Shown here piece after piece: positions 8,873 through 15,971 of a DNA stretch of 38,144 nucleotides (positions are counted from its first letter, which is position 1; every line of letters begins with the position of its first letter). Origin of the DNA: PNAI01 sp964575715 (lineage in GTDB: Bacteria > Pseudomonadota > Alphaproteobacteria > Rhizobiales > Xanthobacteraceae); contig CAZNSG010000296.1 of assembly GCA_964575715.1 (NCBI GenBank), forward strand, positions 1 to 38,144, read 5' to 3'. The notes beneath the pieces are model-generated. The model was not told the DNA's origin and did not search any database. It saw only the letters and a program-made list of their open reading frames with translations. The position numbers were made by a program, and so were the translations under genes.

Positions 8873-10129
8873 CTATTCGCCAGCGAGTCGCCAGGGCAGA
8901 CGCTGGCCGGTTTCAAGCGTGCGTAGCCGGGTTTCCTCGCGTGCGATGTAATCGCGCGTCATCGGCACCGCGTCCTGGCGTTTGGTGATCTGGATCTGCA
9001 TCACCATCATGGCCTGTTCGCGGAACGACATTTCCGAAGCGGCGAGATAGAATTCCCACATGCGCACAAAACGCGCGTCATAAATGCGCTCAGCTTCCTC
9101 GCGATGGGCGAGAAAACGCTCGCGCCAGGCTTTGAGCGTTTCGGCATAGTGGAGCCGCAGAATTTCAATGTCGGCGACCAAGAGCCCGGCGCGTTCGATC
9201 GCCGGCATGACCTCGGAAAGCGCCGGGATATAGCCGCCGGGGAAAATGTATTTGGCGATCCAGGGGTTGGTTACGCCGGGGCCCTCGGGCCGACCGATGG
9301 TGTGCAGCACCATGACCCCATCATTGGCCAATAGCTCGGCGCATTTATGGAAGAAGGTGTCGTAGTAGCCCACGCCGACATGCTCGAACATGCCGACCGA
9401 GACGATGCGGTCGTAGATCTCGCTCATGTCGCGGTAGTCCTGCAGGCGGAAATCGGCCTTGTCCGAAAGGCCTTTATCCGCGGCACGCCCGCGGGCGCGG
9501 GCGAGTTGCTCCTCCGATAGCGTGATGCCGGTCGGGCGGGCGCCGCAGAATTCCGCGAGATAGAGCGCCAGGCCGCCCCAGCCGCAGCCAATGTCGAGCA
9601 CGCGCGGGCTGCCTTGGAGCAGGAGCTTGGCCGCGAGGTGGCGCTTCTTGGCGAGCTGGGCGTCGTCGAGCGATTGGTCCGGGGACTCGAAATAGGCGCA
9701 GCTGTATTGCTGGTCGGCATCGAGAAAGAGTGAATAGAGCTGGCCGTCGAGATCATAATGATGCGCGACGTTGCGCCGCGCGCGCTGAGGCCGATTGAAT
9801 TGCTGCAATCGGCGGTGGAGATAGCGCAATACCCATCGCGGTCGCGCCCATTGGGGCGGCATGCCGTCGGGAGTCTGGTTGAGCACGAGGGAGAGCACGT
9901 TGGCAATGGTGCCCTGCTCGACCACGAAAGTGCCGTCCATGTAGCATTCGCCGAACTTGAGCTCGGGATCGAGCAGGATCGCGATTTCGGCCGCGGAGTT
10001 GGTAAAGCGCACGGCCACCGGTTCGCCGGTGCCGTCGCCGAATGTCAACACGGAGCCGCGCGCCGTGGTCAGTTGAAAATTCCCACGACGGACGAACTGC
10101 GACAACAAGATCTGAAGCAACCAATCCAT
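8873..10129 (-). CDS. cfa: Cyclopropane-fatty-acyl-phospholipid synthase
   Basis: 418 residues. It transfers a methylene group from S-adenosylmethionine to unsaturated acyl chains of membrane phospholipids, usually in stationary phase or acid stress. The N-terminal CFAS domain is followed by a Rossmann methyltransferase with the SAM motif VLDIGCGWGGLALYLAE at about 177-193. Family marks include NVAHHYDLDGQLYSLFLD, QYSCAYF, VGMFEHVG and IFPGGYIP. The ATG at 10129 has GGGAG 6 bases upstream, so I prefer it to the ORF start at 10255. It sits alone on the minus strand in the normally tight rplI-dnaB interval and is divergent from the next gene. Confidence 0.95.
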   Translation of the reverse strand: MDWLLQILLSQFVRRGNFQLTTARGSVLTFGDGTGEPVAVRFTNSAAEIAILLDPELKFGECYMDGTFVVEQGTIANVLSLVLNQTPDGMPPQWARPRWVLRYLHRRLQQFNRPQRARRNVAHHYDLDGQLYSLFLDADQQYSCAYFESPDQSLDDAQLAKKRHLAAKLLLQGSPRVLDIGCGWGGLALYLAEFCGARPTGITLSEEQLARARGRAADKGLSDKADFRLQDYRDMSEIYDRIVSVGMFEHVGVGYYDTFFHKCAELLANDGVMVLHTIGRPEGPGVTNPWIAKYIFPGGYIPALSEVMPAIERAGLLVADIEILRLHYAETLKAWRERFLAHREEAERIYDARFVRMWEFYLAASEMSFREQAMMVMQIQITKRQDAVPMTRDYIAREETRLRTLETGQRLPWRLAGE

Positions 10130-10435
10130 CGGCCGCTCCCGCCACATTCTACTGCTATTGCCATTCCAAGGTATCCTGCCGCCGGCCTCCTCGGCCAAGG
10201 GCAGGGGCGCGAATCGCCCCCCGAGCGTTACCGCGCGGTCGCCTCCATAATTCACGCAGGTAATATTAGACCAAAGTCCGGCGGGCCGGGCAATCCGGGG
10301 TGAAATACCTAGTGGAGAAAGCCGGCCACGCTCGGGAGCAGGTAAAACGACCGCATTTCCCGCAATATTGCGTTAAAGAATATGCCGTACGTGCAGGCGG
10401 CGGCATGCTAAAATGCCAAATAAGGAGAGTCGGCT
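10130..10435. promoter_or_regulatory. Divergent intergenic region
   Basis: 306 bases between the divergent cfa and the secreted C-x4-C-H protein gene. It must carry promoters for both, but I see no convincing -35/-10 pair. The right end has a strong AAGGAG at 10422-10427 that sets a TTG start at 10436. No gene seen. Confidence 0.4.
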
Positions 10436-11479
10436 TTGCCCGCTTTTTCACGTCTGCTGCTCACAGTCTACGGCCTTGCTGCGCTGCTCGCGGCCGCGGA
10501 AGGGCACGCGCAAGGGACACAGGGCGAGAATTATAGCGCCATGCCTCCTGCCGTGCTGTTCAGTTCCGATTGCACGGGATCAGGCTGCCATAACGGTCCG
10601 CAAGGATTGGCTAAAGGCAAGAGCGCGGGCACTCTCACCGATTACCTGCGCGCGCATTACACCAATAGCCGCCAGAGTGCGGCGGCGCTTGCCGGCTATC
10701 TGCTCGGTGTGCCGGGCGCCAATATTGCGCGCGCCGTGCGGCCCGGACGCGAAAGCTCACCGCGCGAAAGCTCACCGCGCGAAAGTTCTCCGCGCGAAAC
10801 CTCCAGGCGCGAGCCTCCCGCGCGGGAAGAGGCTAAACGGGAAGAGAGTGACTCGGTATTCTCATGGATTTCGTCGCTGCCGATTTTCTCTCCGCCTTCG
10901 TCATCGCCTGAGAGCGCACGTCGTGATGGGCCTCCGGCGCAGACGCGGTCGGGGCGGCGCGAGGAGGCTACTCCTCGATCGCGCACAACCACCATCCGGC
11001 GCGACGAAGTGGTCAGGCCGGCGGGCGAGATCGATGGGGCGAAACCGGCGCGATCGCGTACGCGCCAGCCGGCGCATCAGCTGCCCAAAATCGAAGACCC
11101 CAATTCACCGAATGAGAACGAGATTTACCGGCCGGCGCGATCGCGCCAGCCGTCGCCGCAGTCTCGCAGCGAGGATGCAACGCCAGCCGAGACGGCAGTA
11201 ACGGGCGTACCAACTACCGCGCCGGCGAATGTACCGTCGACGACCGCAACGATCACTCAACCCGCCCCGCCCACACCGGCCCCGCCGCGGTCAAGAGCGC
11301 GAGCGCCTGCGGCGGAGTCGGGCAGCGCCGCGCCGAGCGAACCGGCCAAGCCCGCAACCGCGCGCGCGTCACAGCGCCAACCGGCCGCCGCGGCTGTCTC
11401 GTCATCGGCGACACAGGTCGCGTCCCCGCCGGCGCCACCGAAGCCACCGGCCGTGCCACGCGAGCCGATCTTCGATTAG
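10436..11479 (+). CDS. Secreted protein with a C-x4-C-H motif and a disordered Pro/Ser/Arg tail
   Basis: 347 residues. The TTG start is supported by AAGGAG 8 bases upstream and by the signal peptide that follows (hydrophobic RLLLTVYGLAALLAAAEG, cleavage near 25). Residues 36-91 form the only ordered-looking part: FSSDCTGSGCHNGPQGLAKG (Cys46, Cys51, His52), then LTDYLRAHYTNSRQSAAALAGYLL. The order 'CH...GP.GLA...helix...ALA.YL' resembles a small cytochrome c with an expanded C-x4-C-H heme site and His74 where a ligand could be; this is inference. From residue 106 a five-residue ESSPR unit repeats (15-bp DNA repeat at 10751-10810), and the rest is Pro/Ala/Ser/Arg-rich and probably disordered. 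Its stop lies at the edge of a repeat element. Confidence 0.8.
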   Translation: MPAFSRLLLTVYGLAALLAAAEGHAQGTQGENYSAMPPAVLFSSDCTGSGCHNGPQGLAKGKSAGTLTDYLRAHYTNSRQSAAALAGYLLGVPGANIARAVRPGRESSPRESSPRESSPRETSRREPPAREEAKREESDSVFSWISSLPIFSPPSSSPESARRDGPPAQTRSGRREEATPRSRTTTIRRDEVVRPAGEIDGAKPARSRTRQPAHQLPKIEDPNSPNENEIYRPARSRQPSPQSRSEDATPAETAVTGVPTTAPANVPSTTATITQPAPPTPAPPRSRARAPAAESGSAAPSEPAKPATARASQRQPAAAAVSSSATQVASPPAPPKPPAVPREPIFD

Positions 11480-11579
11480 AGCATGATCCCGAAAAGTGGG
11501 AACCGGTTTTCGGATAAGATCATGCTCAAACAAAAAGCTAGAGCCCCGCTATGATTCCATCAAAACAAATGTGGCTCTA
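11478..11579. repeat. Intergenic palindromic repeat, copy 2 (reverse orientation)
   Basis: It fills the gap between two convergent genes. Arms GAGCATGATC (11479-11488) and GATCATGCTC (11518-11527) enclose an AACCGGTT core. A second inverted repeat, CTAGAGCC/GGCTCTAG, closes it on the right. Same architecture as 1105-1228. The upstream gene's TAG (11477-11479) and the rplI TAG (11577-11579) both lie in its ends. It could act as a bidirectional terminator. Confidence 0.8.
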
Positions 11580-12215
11580 GGCGTCTTTGCCGGGCTCAGG
11601 GGGCGCTACGTCGGGTGAACCTTCGCGCGCGCGCAGCGATTTTGCCGCTTCCGGTTCAAAAAATACCTCCGCCGCGGCCGCCACCGGTTCGATTTCCGCA
11701 GCTTCGGTCGGTGTGCCTTCCGCTTTGGCAACGGTCACTTCCTCGCCGCGGGCAAGACGCTCGGCCTCATCCGCGCTGCGCGCGACATTGATCGCGATCG
11801 AGACTTCGACCTCGGGATGCAGCGCGATAGGCACCTTATGCCGTCCGATCGTCTTGATCGGAGCATTGAGCGCGACTTGGCTGCGTTCGACGGCAAACCC
11901 AGTCTTGGTCAGCAGCTCGGCGATGTCGCGGGCGGAGACCGAACCGTAGAGCTGGCCGGTCTCGGCGGCCTGGCGCAGCACCGCGAAGCTTTGACCGTCG
12001 AGCCGGGTGGCAACCATTGCCGCCTCGCCCTTGCGTTCGAGGTTGCGCGCTTCAAGCTCGACTTTCATGCCGTCGAACTTGGCCTTGTTTGCGCCGGTGG
12101 CGCGCAACGCCTTGCCCTGGGGCAAGAGATAATTGCGCGCGTAGCCGTCCTTGACGCGCACGGTGTCGCCCATCTGGCCAAGCTTGGCGACGCGCTCGAG
12201 TAGGATCACTTCCAT
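11577..12215 (-). CDS. rplI: 50S ribosomal protein L9
   Basis: 212 residues; binds 23S rRNA at the base of the L1 stalk. MEVILLERVAKLGQMGD followed by VRVKDGYARNYLLPQGKA is the signature L9 N-terminus; a long connecting helix and a C-terminal domain (GSVSARDIAELL, KTIGRHKVPIALHPEV) follow. The start at 12215 has GGAG about 8 bases upstream; the ORF extension to 12323 is not needed. The last 50 residues or so are an acidic, Ala/Glu/Pro-rich extension beyond the usual L9 end, common in alphaproteobacteria. It follows the DUF2232 gene by 37 bases and so belongs to the rpsF-rpsR transcript unit. Confidence 0.97.
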   Translation of the reverse strand: MEVILLERVAKLGQMGDTVRVKDGYARNYLLPQGKALRATGANKAKFDGMKVELEARNLERKGEAAMVATRLDGQSFAVLRQAAETGQLYGSVSARDIAELLTKTGFAVERSQVALNAPIKTIGRHKVPIALHPEVEVSIAINVARSADEAERLARGEEVTVAKAEGTPTEAAEIEPVAAAAEVFFEPEAAKSLRAREGSPDVAPPEPGKDA

Positions 12216-12252
12216 TGCTATGTCTCCACGGATTTGGGGGTTTGATATTACA

Positions 12253-13212
12253 TCAGGTTCGGAGTGTCGGGGGTCCGCGCTTTCCGGCGATGCGGCCGCG
12301 GATATTAAAGGCGGTGTCGGCAAGTCCTAGCAGCGCGATGATGACCAGCGCAGGCGTGACGAAGACAACCGAGACATAGACGCACGTAAGCGCGAAAGTG
12401 CGGGAGTTCATGCCGCGTGTAATCGCGTGCAGTACGGTAAAGCCGAGTGCGGTATAGGCGGTCGCAAGACTTGCCGCTAAGACGCTCGCGATGATGCCGG
12501 AAAGGCCGGCGAGCAGCAGGCCAGCTACTGCGGCGGCAAGTAATATCGAGGCCGCGGCGGGAAATTCCATGGCCGATAGCTCCGGCCAGGGCCGCGGCAA
12601 GCGGCCTGAGACTTTCACAATGCGGGCGGCAAGCCAAAGCATAAGCAAATTGACCAAGGTGATCGATACCGCGGCTGCCGGCGGGGCCACGCGCACCAGG
12701 GCATCGATCTGACGGCCGATTTCGGGCCGGCTGGAACCTTCTGGCGTGGTCTCTTGCAGGCGAAGCATGATTTGGAAGCCGCGGTGCAGTGCGGCGCGCA
12801 GGGTCTCCTCGCTGGTGCCAAGGCTGAGCAAGGCGGCGGCGATCACGAGCGCACTCGCTAGCGCGGTCCAAAGCACAAGCCGGCCGACCGGATACCATTC
12901 ATGCGTCTCGCCGCCGGGCGCCGAGACCGGGCGGGCCAGGAGCGCGAGATAGCTGAGCCACCAGGCCGGGAGCGCGATCGCCACCAGGAAGGCCGCAAAC
13001 ACATAAAAGTTGAATGTTGCCGCAAGGCCGATCGAGGCGACGATGGCCGCAAGGAGGCCCGCCCAATGGCTCCAGCCGAGCGCCGCGATCAGGATCGGCA
13101 GCGGCGCGAGATAGAACAACAGGATCGAGATCAACGCCCCGGACGCGATGGACGCGAACAGCAACGCTGACGCTATACCGGCGCCAAAGCCAACGAGGAT
13201 GATCTGCACCAT
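12253..13212 (-). CDS. DUF2232 family integral membrane protein
   Basis: 319 residues with about eight to nine hydrophobic segments; polar loops include ARPVSAPGGETHEW and a stretch around ETTPEGSSRPEIGRQIDALV. The family (DUF2232, YybS-like) is found between rpsR and rplI in Rhizobiales, exactly its place here; its function is not established. The start at 13212 (MVQIILVGFGAGIASALLFA) places the first helix right at the N-terminus as in relatives; an in-frame ATG at 13230 is an alternative and the ORF continues to 13305. A palindromic repeat separates it from rpsR. Confidence 0.85.
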   Translation of the reverse strand: MVQIILVGFGAGIASALLFASIASGALISILLFYLAPLPILIAALGWSHWAGLLAAIVASIGLAATFNFYVFAAFLVAIALPAWWLSYLALLARPVSAPGGETHEWYPVGRLVLWTALASALVIAAALLSLGTSEETLRAALHRGFQIMLRLQETTPEGSSRPEIGRQIDALVRVAPPAAAVSITLVNLLMLWLAARIVKVSGRLPRPWPELSAMEFPAAASILLAAAVAGLLLAGLSGIIASVLAASLATAYTALGFTVLHAITRGMNSRTFALTCVYVSVVFVTPALVIIALLGLADTAFNIRGRIAGKRGPPTLRT

Positions 13213-13311
13213 CGCGCTGTCCCGCTCCATCATTCGAGCGGTTAGAGACGGATCCGATGTCCGCCCCAACCATCGGCCCGCCGGGACGATCCCGGCAGAT
13301 CTCACTTACTC

Positions 13312-13460
13312 GCCCTCATCCTGAGGAGGCCCCTTAGCAGGCGCAGCCTGCGTATACTTGGCTGCGATGGGCCGTCTCGAAGGATGAGGGCAAAACCATC
13401 ACGCCTGACCCTTCGAGACGCCCGCCTTCGCCCATGGGGCTTCGGCGGGCTCCTCAGGGT
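13312..13460. repeat. Two REP-like palindromic elements
   Basis: The first unit, 13312-13391, is bounded by perfect 11-bp inverted ends GCCCTCATCCT and AGGATGAGGGC. The second, 13408-13460, has ends ACCCT and AGGGT around a GCCCGCC/GGCGGGC stem. Both share CTTCGAGACG-type and CTCCTCAGG-type motifs with the elements at 21780-21993. They lie in the rpsR-DUF2232 gap. Confidence 0.75.
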
Positions 13461-13497
13461 GAGGCAGAATTTATGCTCCGCGCCAACGAAATCCGCT

Positions 13498-13809
13498 TCA
13501 GCGGATCACGTAAGGCAGCAGCCCAAGAAAGCGTGCGCGTTTGATCGCCTTAGCGAGTTCGCGCTGCTTCTTGGCGGACACCGCGGTGATGCGGCTCGGC
13601 ACGATCTTGCCGCGCTCGGAGACGTAGCGCTGCAACAGCCGCACATCCTTGTAGTCGATTTTTGGCGCGTTGGTGCCGGTGAACGGGCAGGTCTTGCGGC
13701 GGCGAAAAAACGGCCGTCGCCCGCCGCCGCCGGCGTCACTGCGACCGCCACCACCGAAACCGCCGCCGTCACGACCGCCGCCGAAACCGCCACCCTGATA
13801 TGAAGCCAT
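13498..13809 (-). CDS. rpsR: 30S ribosomal protein S18 with a Gly-rich N-terminal extension
   Basis: 103 residues. The C-terminal 70 or so are the conserved S18 domain (RRRKTCPFTG, IDYKDVRLLQRYVSERGKI, RITAVSAKKQRELAKAIKRAR), which pairs with S6 on the 30S platform. The first 35 or so residues are a Gly/Phe/Arg/Ser-rich extension (GGGFGGGRDGGGFGGGG), longer than in enteric S18. The ATG at 13809 has GGAGG 7 bases upstream; the GTG two codons earlier would be too close to it. It starts two bases after the rpsF stop. Confidence 0.97.
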   Translation of the reverse strand: MASYQGGGFGGGRDGGGFGGGGRSDAGGGGRRPFFRRRKTCPFTGTNAPKIDYKDVRLLQRYVSERGKIVPSRITAVSAKKQRELAKAIKRARFLGLLPYVIR

Positions 13810-13811
13810 GA

Positions 13812-14336
13812 TCACTCCTCCGTCGCGGTGACAATATCGGCGACAACATCGGCGTCATCGCGCGGACGCCGGCTGTCGCGATCGTCACGGTCGTCGCGAT
13901 CGCGGCCGCGTCCGCCGCCACCGCCACCGCCACCGCCACCGCCACCGCCACCGCCAAAGCCGCCGCCGCGCCGGCCATCGCGGCTATCGCGCTCGTCGCG
14001 CTCGCGATCGCGGTCGGCCTTGCGCATCATCGCCGAGGGGCCTTCCTCGAGCGCATCGACGCGGATGGTGAGGACGCGCAGCACATCTTCGCTGATGCCC
14101 TGCTGGCGCTCGACCTCGGCGATGGCCGCGGGCGGGCCATCGATATTGAACAGCGTGAAATGCGCCTTGCGGTTTTTGCGGATGCGGAAGGTGAGCGATT
14201 TGACGCCCCAGTATTCCACCTTCGGGACCTTGCCGCCCAGGCCCTCGATGACGCCCTTGTACTGGGCGGTCAATTCCTCGACCTGCTGCGGGCTCAAATC
14301 CTGGCGCGCGATGAAAACGTGCTCGTAAAACGGCAT
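13812..14336 (-). CDS. rpsF: 30S ribosomal protein S6 with a poly-Gly/charged tail
   Basis: 174 residues. The core S6 domain (MPFYEHVFIARQDLS, VEYWGVKSLTFRIRKNRKAHF, SEDVLRVLTIRVD) occupies about residues 1-100. It is followed by an extension: a charged DRDRERDERDSRDGRR part, a long glycine run, then RGRDRDDRDDRDSRR and an acidic end. The glycine run is encoded by seven perfect CCGCCA hexamers at 13915-13956, a likely slippage tract. The start at 14336 follows an AAAGG site about 7 bases upstream. First gene of the ribosomal operon; its probable promoter is at 14617-14645. Confidence 0.97.
   Translation of the reverse strand: MPFYEHVFIARQDLSPQQVEELTAQYKGVIEGLGGKVPKVEYWGVKSLTFRIRKNRKAHFTLFNIDGPPAAIAEVERQQGISEDVLRVLTIRVDALEEGPSAMMRKADRDRERDERDSRDGRRGGGFGGGGGGGGGGGGGGGRGRDRDDRDDRDSRRPRDDADVVADIVTATEE
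13915..13956. repeat. CCGCCA hexanucleotide microsatellite in rpsF
   Basis: Seven perfect tandem CCGCCA units. In the rpsF frame each encodes two glycines, so gain or loss of a unit keeps the frame and changes only the length of the S6 poly-Gly tail. Confidence 0.9.
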
Positions 14337-14370
14337 GAACTGCCTTTCCTTTTTCGGTTTTGCGTTGAGC

Positions 14371-14403
14371 CGTAGCCCGGATGGAGCGAAGCGAAATCCG
14401 GGA
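14371..14403. repeat. REP-like hairpin in the rpsF leader
   Basis: CCCGGAT (14377-14383) and ATCCGGG (14397-14403) flank GGAGCGAAGCGAA. This resembles a widely dispersed Rhizobiales repeat. It lies 35-65 bases upstream of the rpsF start, inside the predicted leader RNA. A smaller stem CGTAGG/CCTACG lies near 14422-14436. Confidence 0.65.
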
Positions 14404-14573
14404 TCAGCCAAGCGCAATTGCACCGTAGGTCCCCTACGCTGCTTCCTGTCCGTCATCCGGCGCGAAGCCCTTCAAGCCCTGCGGAAAGGCTCGAATGCAT
14501 TCAAGAAGGCGGGAACACCGGACGCCGGGCCAGATGGCCCTACCGCCTCATTGAGTGATGTCTCTATGAAGCA

Positions 14574-14646
14574 GCCGTCCGTTCAGCTCCCGGCCGGGAT
14601 CAACGGAGCGAGGGTGTTATAGGGGGGTGGAGGGGCGGAAGGCAAG
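14574..14646. repeat. 73-bp direct repeat, left copy (rpsF promoter side)
   Basis: About 90% identical to 15336-15408, 762 bases away. The first 32 bases are identical. The two copies bracket hicB and hicA. This copy lies in the rpsF upstream region and contains the probable rpsF promoter. Confidence 0.88.
14617..14645 (-). promoter_or_regulatory. Probable rpsF operon promoter
   Basis: On the minus strand TTGCCT (14640-14645) and CTATAA (14617-14622) are separated by exactly 17 bases, a good fit to an alphaproteobacterial sigma-70 promoter. It would produce a leader of roughly 270 bases before rpsF, long enough for the S6:S18 autoregulatory structures known upstream of rpsF in many bacteria, though I could not fold one by eye. 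Confidence 0.5.
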
Positions 14647-14696
14647 ACCGTTCCAAACACAGCGCATGCAACGGTGGCGCTCGTAACACCGTAAGG

Positions 14697-14716
14697 TATA
14701 CTTGCCGCGACAAGTA
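14697..14716 (+). promoter_or_regulatory. Possible hicBA promoter -10 and operator
   Basis: TATACT at 14697-14702 resembles a -10 box and overlaps an inverted repeat TACTTG-6-CAAGTA (14699-14704 and 14711-14716), 24-40 bases before hicB. An antitoxin bound there could repress its own operon. No clear -35 was found. Confidence 0.3.
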
Positions 14717-14739
14717 CTTTTGCAAAAGGAACCGACTTC

Positions 14740-14970
14740 ATGGCCACTAGTCACAGCTTTTCGGTAATCCTGGAGCCGCAGGAAGGCGGTGGTTTTACCG
14801 TGCTCGTGCCGGCACTGCCCGAAGTGGTGACCGAGGGTGATACCGAACGGGAAGCGCTCGCCAACGCGGAGGAAGCGATCCGCGCCGTACTGGAATATCG
14901 GCGCGAGCAAGGCCTTGCCATCCCTGCCGATGCATCTCCCGAAATTCGCCGCGTGACGGTTGCTGCCTGA
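14740..14970 (+). CDS. hicB: HicB-like antitoxin
   Basis: 76 residues. FSVILEPQEGGGFTVLVPALPEVVTEGDTEREALANAEEAI is the partial RNase-H-like fold of the HicB/UPF0150 family, which binds and blocks HicA. No C-terminal DNA-binding domain is obvious, so autoregulation may rely on another mode. An AAAGGA lies about 9 bases before the ATG. Gene order is antitoxin first, the reverse of classic hicA-hicB. hicA starts one base after its stop. The pair lies between the divergent rpsF and fabD blocks, inside a 73-bp direct repeat. Confidence 0.9.
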   Translation: MATSHSFSVILEPQEGGGFTVLVPALPEVVTEGDTEREALANAEEAIRAVLEYRREQGLAIPADASPEIRRVTVAA

Positions 14971-14971
14971 C

Positions 14972-15205
14972 ATGGTCGGCAAGCTGCCGGTTGTCGATGG
15001 CAGGCGTGTCGTGCGTGCACTCACCCGCGCAGGCTTCGTCATCGACCGCGTTGTCGGCAGCCATCACGTCATGGTTTTGCCTGGAGACCCGACCAGAACC
15101 GTGACCGTACCGATCCATTCCGGGCGCGATCTCAAACCGGGTACGCTTCGATCCATCATCCGGCAGGCCGGGTTCGGCGTCGAGGAGTTCAAGGAGCTGC
15201 TTTGA
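14972..15205 (+). CDS. hicA: HicA-like mRNA interferase toxin
   Basis: 77 residues with the compact HicA double-stranded-RNA-binding-like fold: KLPVVDGRRVVRALTRAGF, then GSHHVM with the expected catalytic histidine at residue 31, then TVPIHSGRDLKPGTLRSIIRQAG. Toxins of this family cleave mRNA and stop translation. The ATG at 14972 is one base beyond the hicB stop, so translation is likely coupled; a TTG at 14960 is a less likely start. The catalytic His is intact, so the toxin may be active. Confidence 0.9.
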   Translation: MVGKLPVVDGRRVVRALTRAGFVIDRVVGSHHVMVLPGDPTRTVTVPIHSGRDLKPGTLRSIIRQAGFGVEEFKELL

Positions 15206-15335
15206 GTCCTTCGGGTAAGGGCCGTCTCAAGCTCCAAATATGGAACGGTTTCGGGTCTGCGGCGCAGCACTACGCGCTTGCGCGCTTTGTGCTGCGCCGC
15301 GCCCGGGAAACATCGAAATATTTTTAGGGATGGCG

Positions 15336-15408
15336 GCCGTCCGTTCAGCTCCCGGCCGGGATCAACGAAGCGGAGGTGTTTTAGGGGGAGGGAGGGGCGG
15401 AATGCAAG
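15336..15408. repeat. 73-bp direct repeat, right copy
   Basis: Matches 14574-14646 with about 7 differences. It keeps a promoter-like pair on the minus strand: TTGCAT (15402-15407) and CTAAAA (15379-15384), also 17 bases apart, pointing leftward into hicA. It lies between hicA and the 15434 gene. Confidence 0.85.
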
Positions 15409-15433
15409 CCGCGCATTTCGGACTTGCGAGGAT

Positions 15434-15784
15434 CTATTTGCTCGCCTTCATGGTGAACCAGATCTGCGGGGCGCCCTTGACGCCGGCCTTTTCCATCCTT
15501 GTCTTCAAATCGGGCGAAGATGCAAAGGCTTTGGCTTTTTCGGCTGTCTTGAAATTGTGCGTGACCGTGACGTCGTTGGGGTTGTCGACGGATTGATAGA
15601 CCGCCTGGCCGGTGACGCCCAGCTTTCGCCTGGCCTTGTCGAATTCATTATAGGCTTTACGCCATGCCGCGTAGTCGGTGACTTCGTGCTTTACGTACAT
15701 GCGCACATCGGCCGCTGTGGTTGGTTGCGCAGTTGCGGCAAGCCCTAACAGAAAAAGGCCAATCAAAAAGAATGACCTCATCAT
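15434..15784 (-). CDS. Small secreted protein with an antibiotic-biosynthesis-monooxygenase-like fold
   Basis: 116 residues. A signal peptide (MMRSFFLIGLFLLGLAATAQ, cleavage near 25) precedes a single domain: VRMYVKHEVTDYAAWRKAYNEF, a variable helix, TVTHNFKTAEKAKAFASS, and KGAPQIWFT at the end. The strand-helix pattern and the DYAAWRKAYNE segment recall small dimeric alpha-beta-barrel proteins often named cyclase or ABM domain proteins in Rhizobiales. The substrate is unknown. The start is preceded by a perfect AAGGAGG, which is duplicated about 15 bases further upstream. It is a lone minus-strand gene between hicBA and fabD, divergent from fabD. Confidence 0.75.
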   Translation of the reverse strand: MMRSFFLIGLFLLGLAATAQPTTAADVRMYVKHEVTDYAAWRKAYNEFDKARRKLGVTGQAVYQSVDNPNDVTVTHNFKTAEKAKAFASSPDLKTRMEKAGVKGAPQIWFTMKASK

Positions 15785-15971
15785 ATCCTCCTTATGATTT
15801 CCTCCTTATGATTTTTCAACCGGCGCGCCTCAAAGCGGTCGGTCATGGAAATGATTACCAACTGTCGGTCCTACTTTGCAAGAATGATTGTCGCGAGCAT
15901 GACGCCGCAGCAGCTTGACATCCCCCGCGCTCGCAGTGTCTCTCGGCTCAAACTCGAATTGAGGGCAGGGC

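Noticed and set aside
8760..8951. Short plus-strand ORF upstream of and overlapping cfa
   Set aside because: No ribosome site, no recognisable protein, overlaps the cfa 3' end.
15915..15943. fabD promoter from TTGACA at 15915
   Set aside because: Good -35, but nothing resembling a -10 at 16-18 bases, so not listed as a feature.
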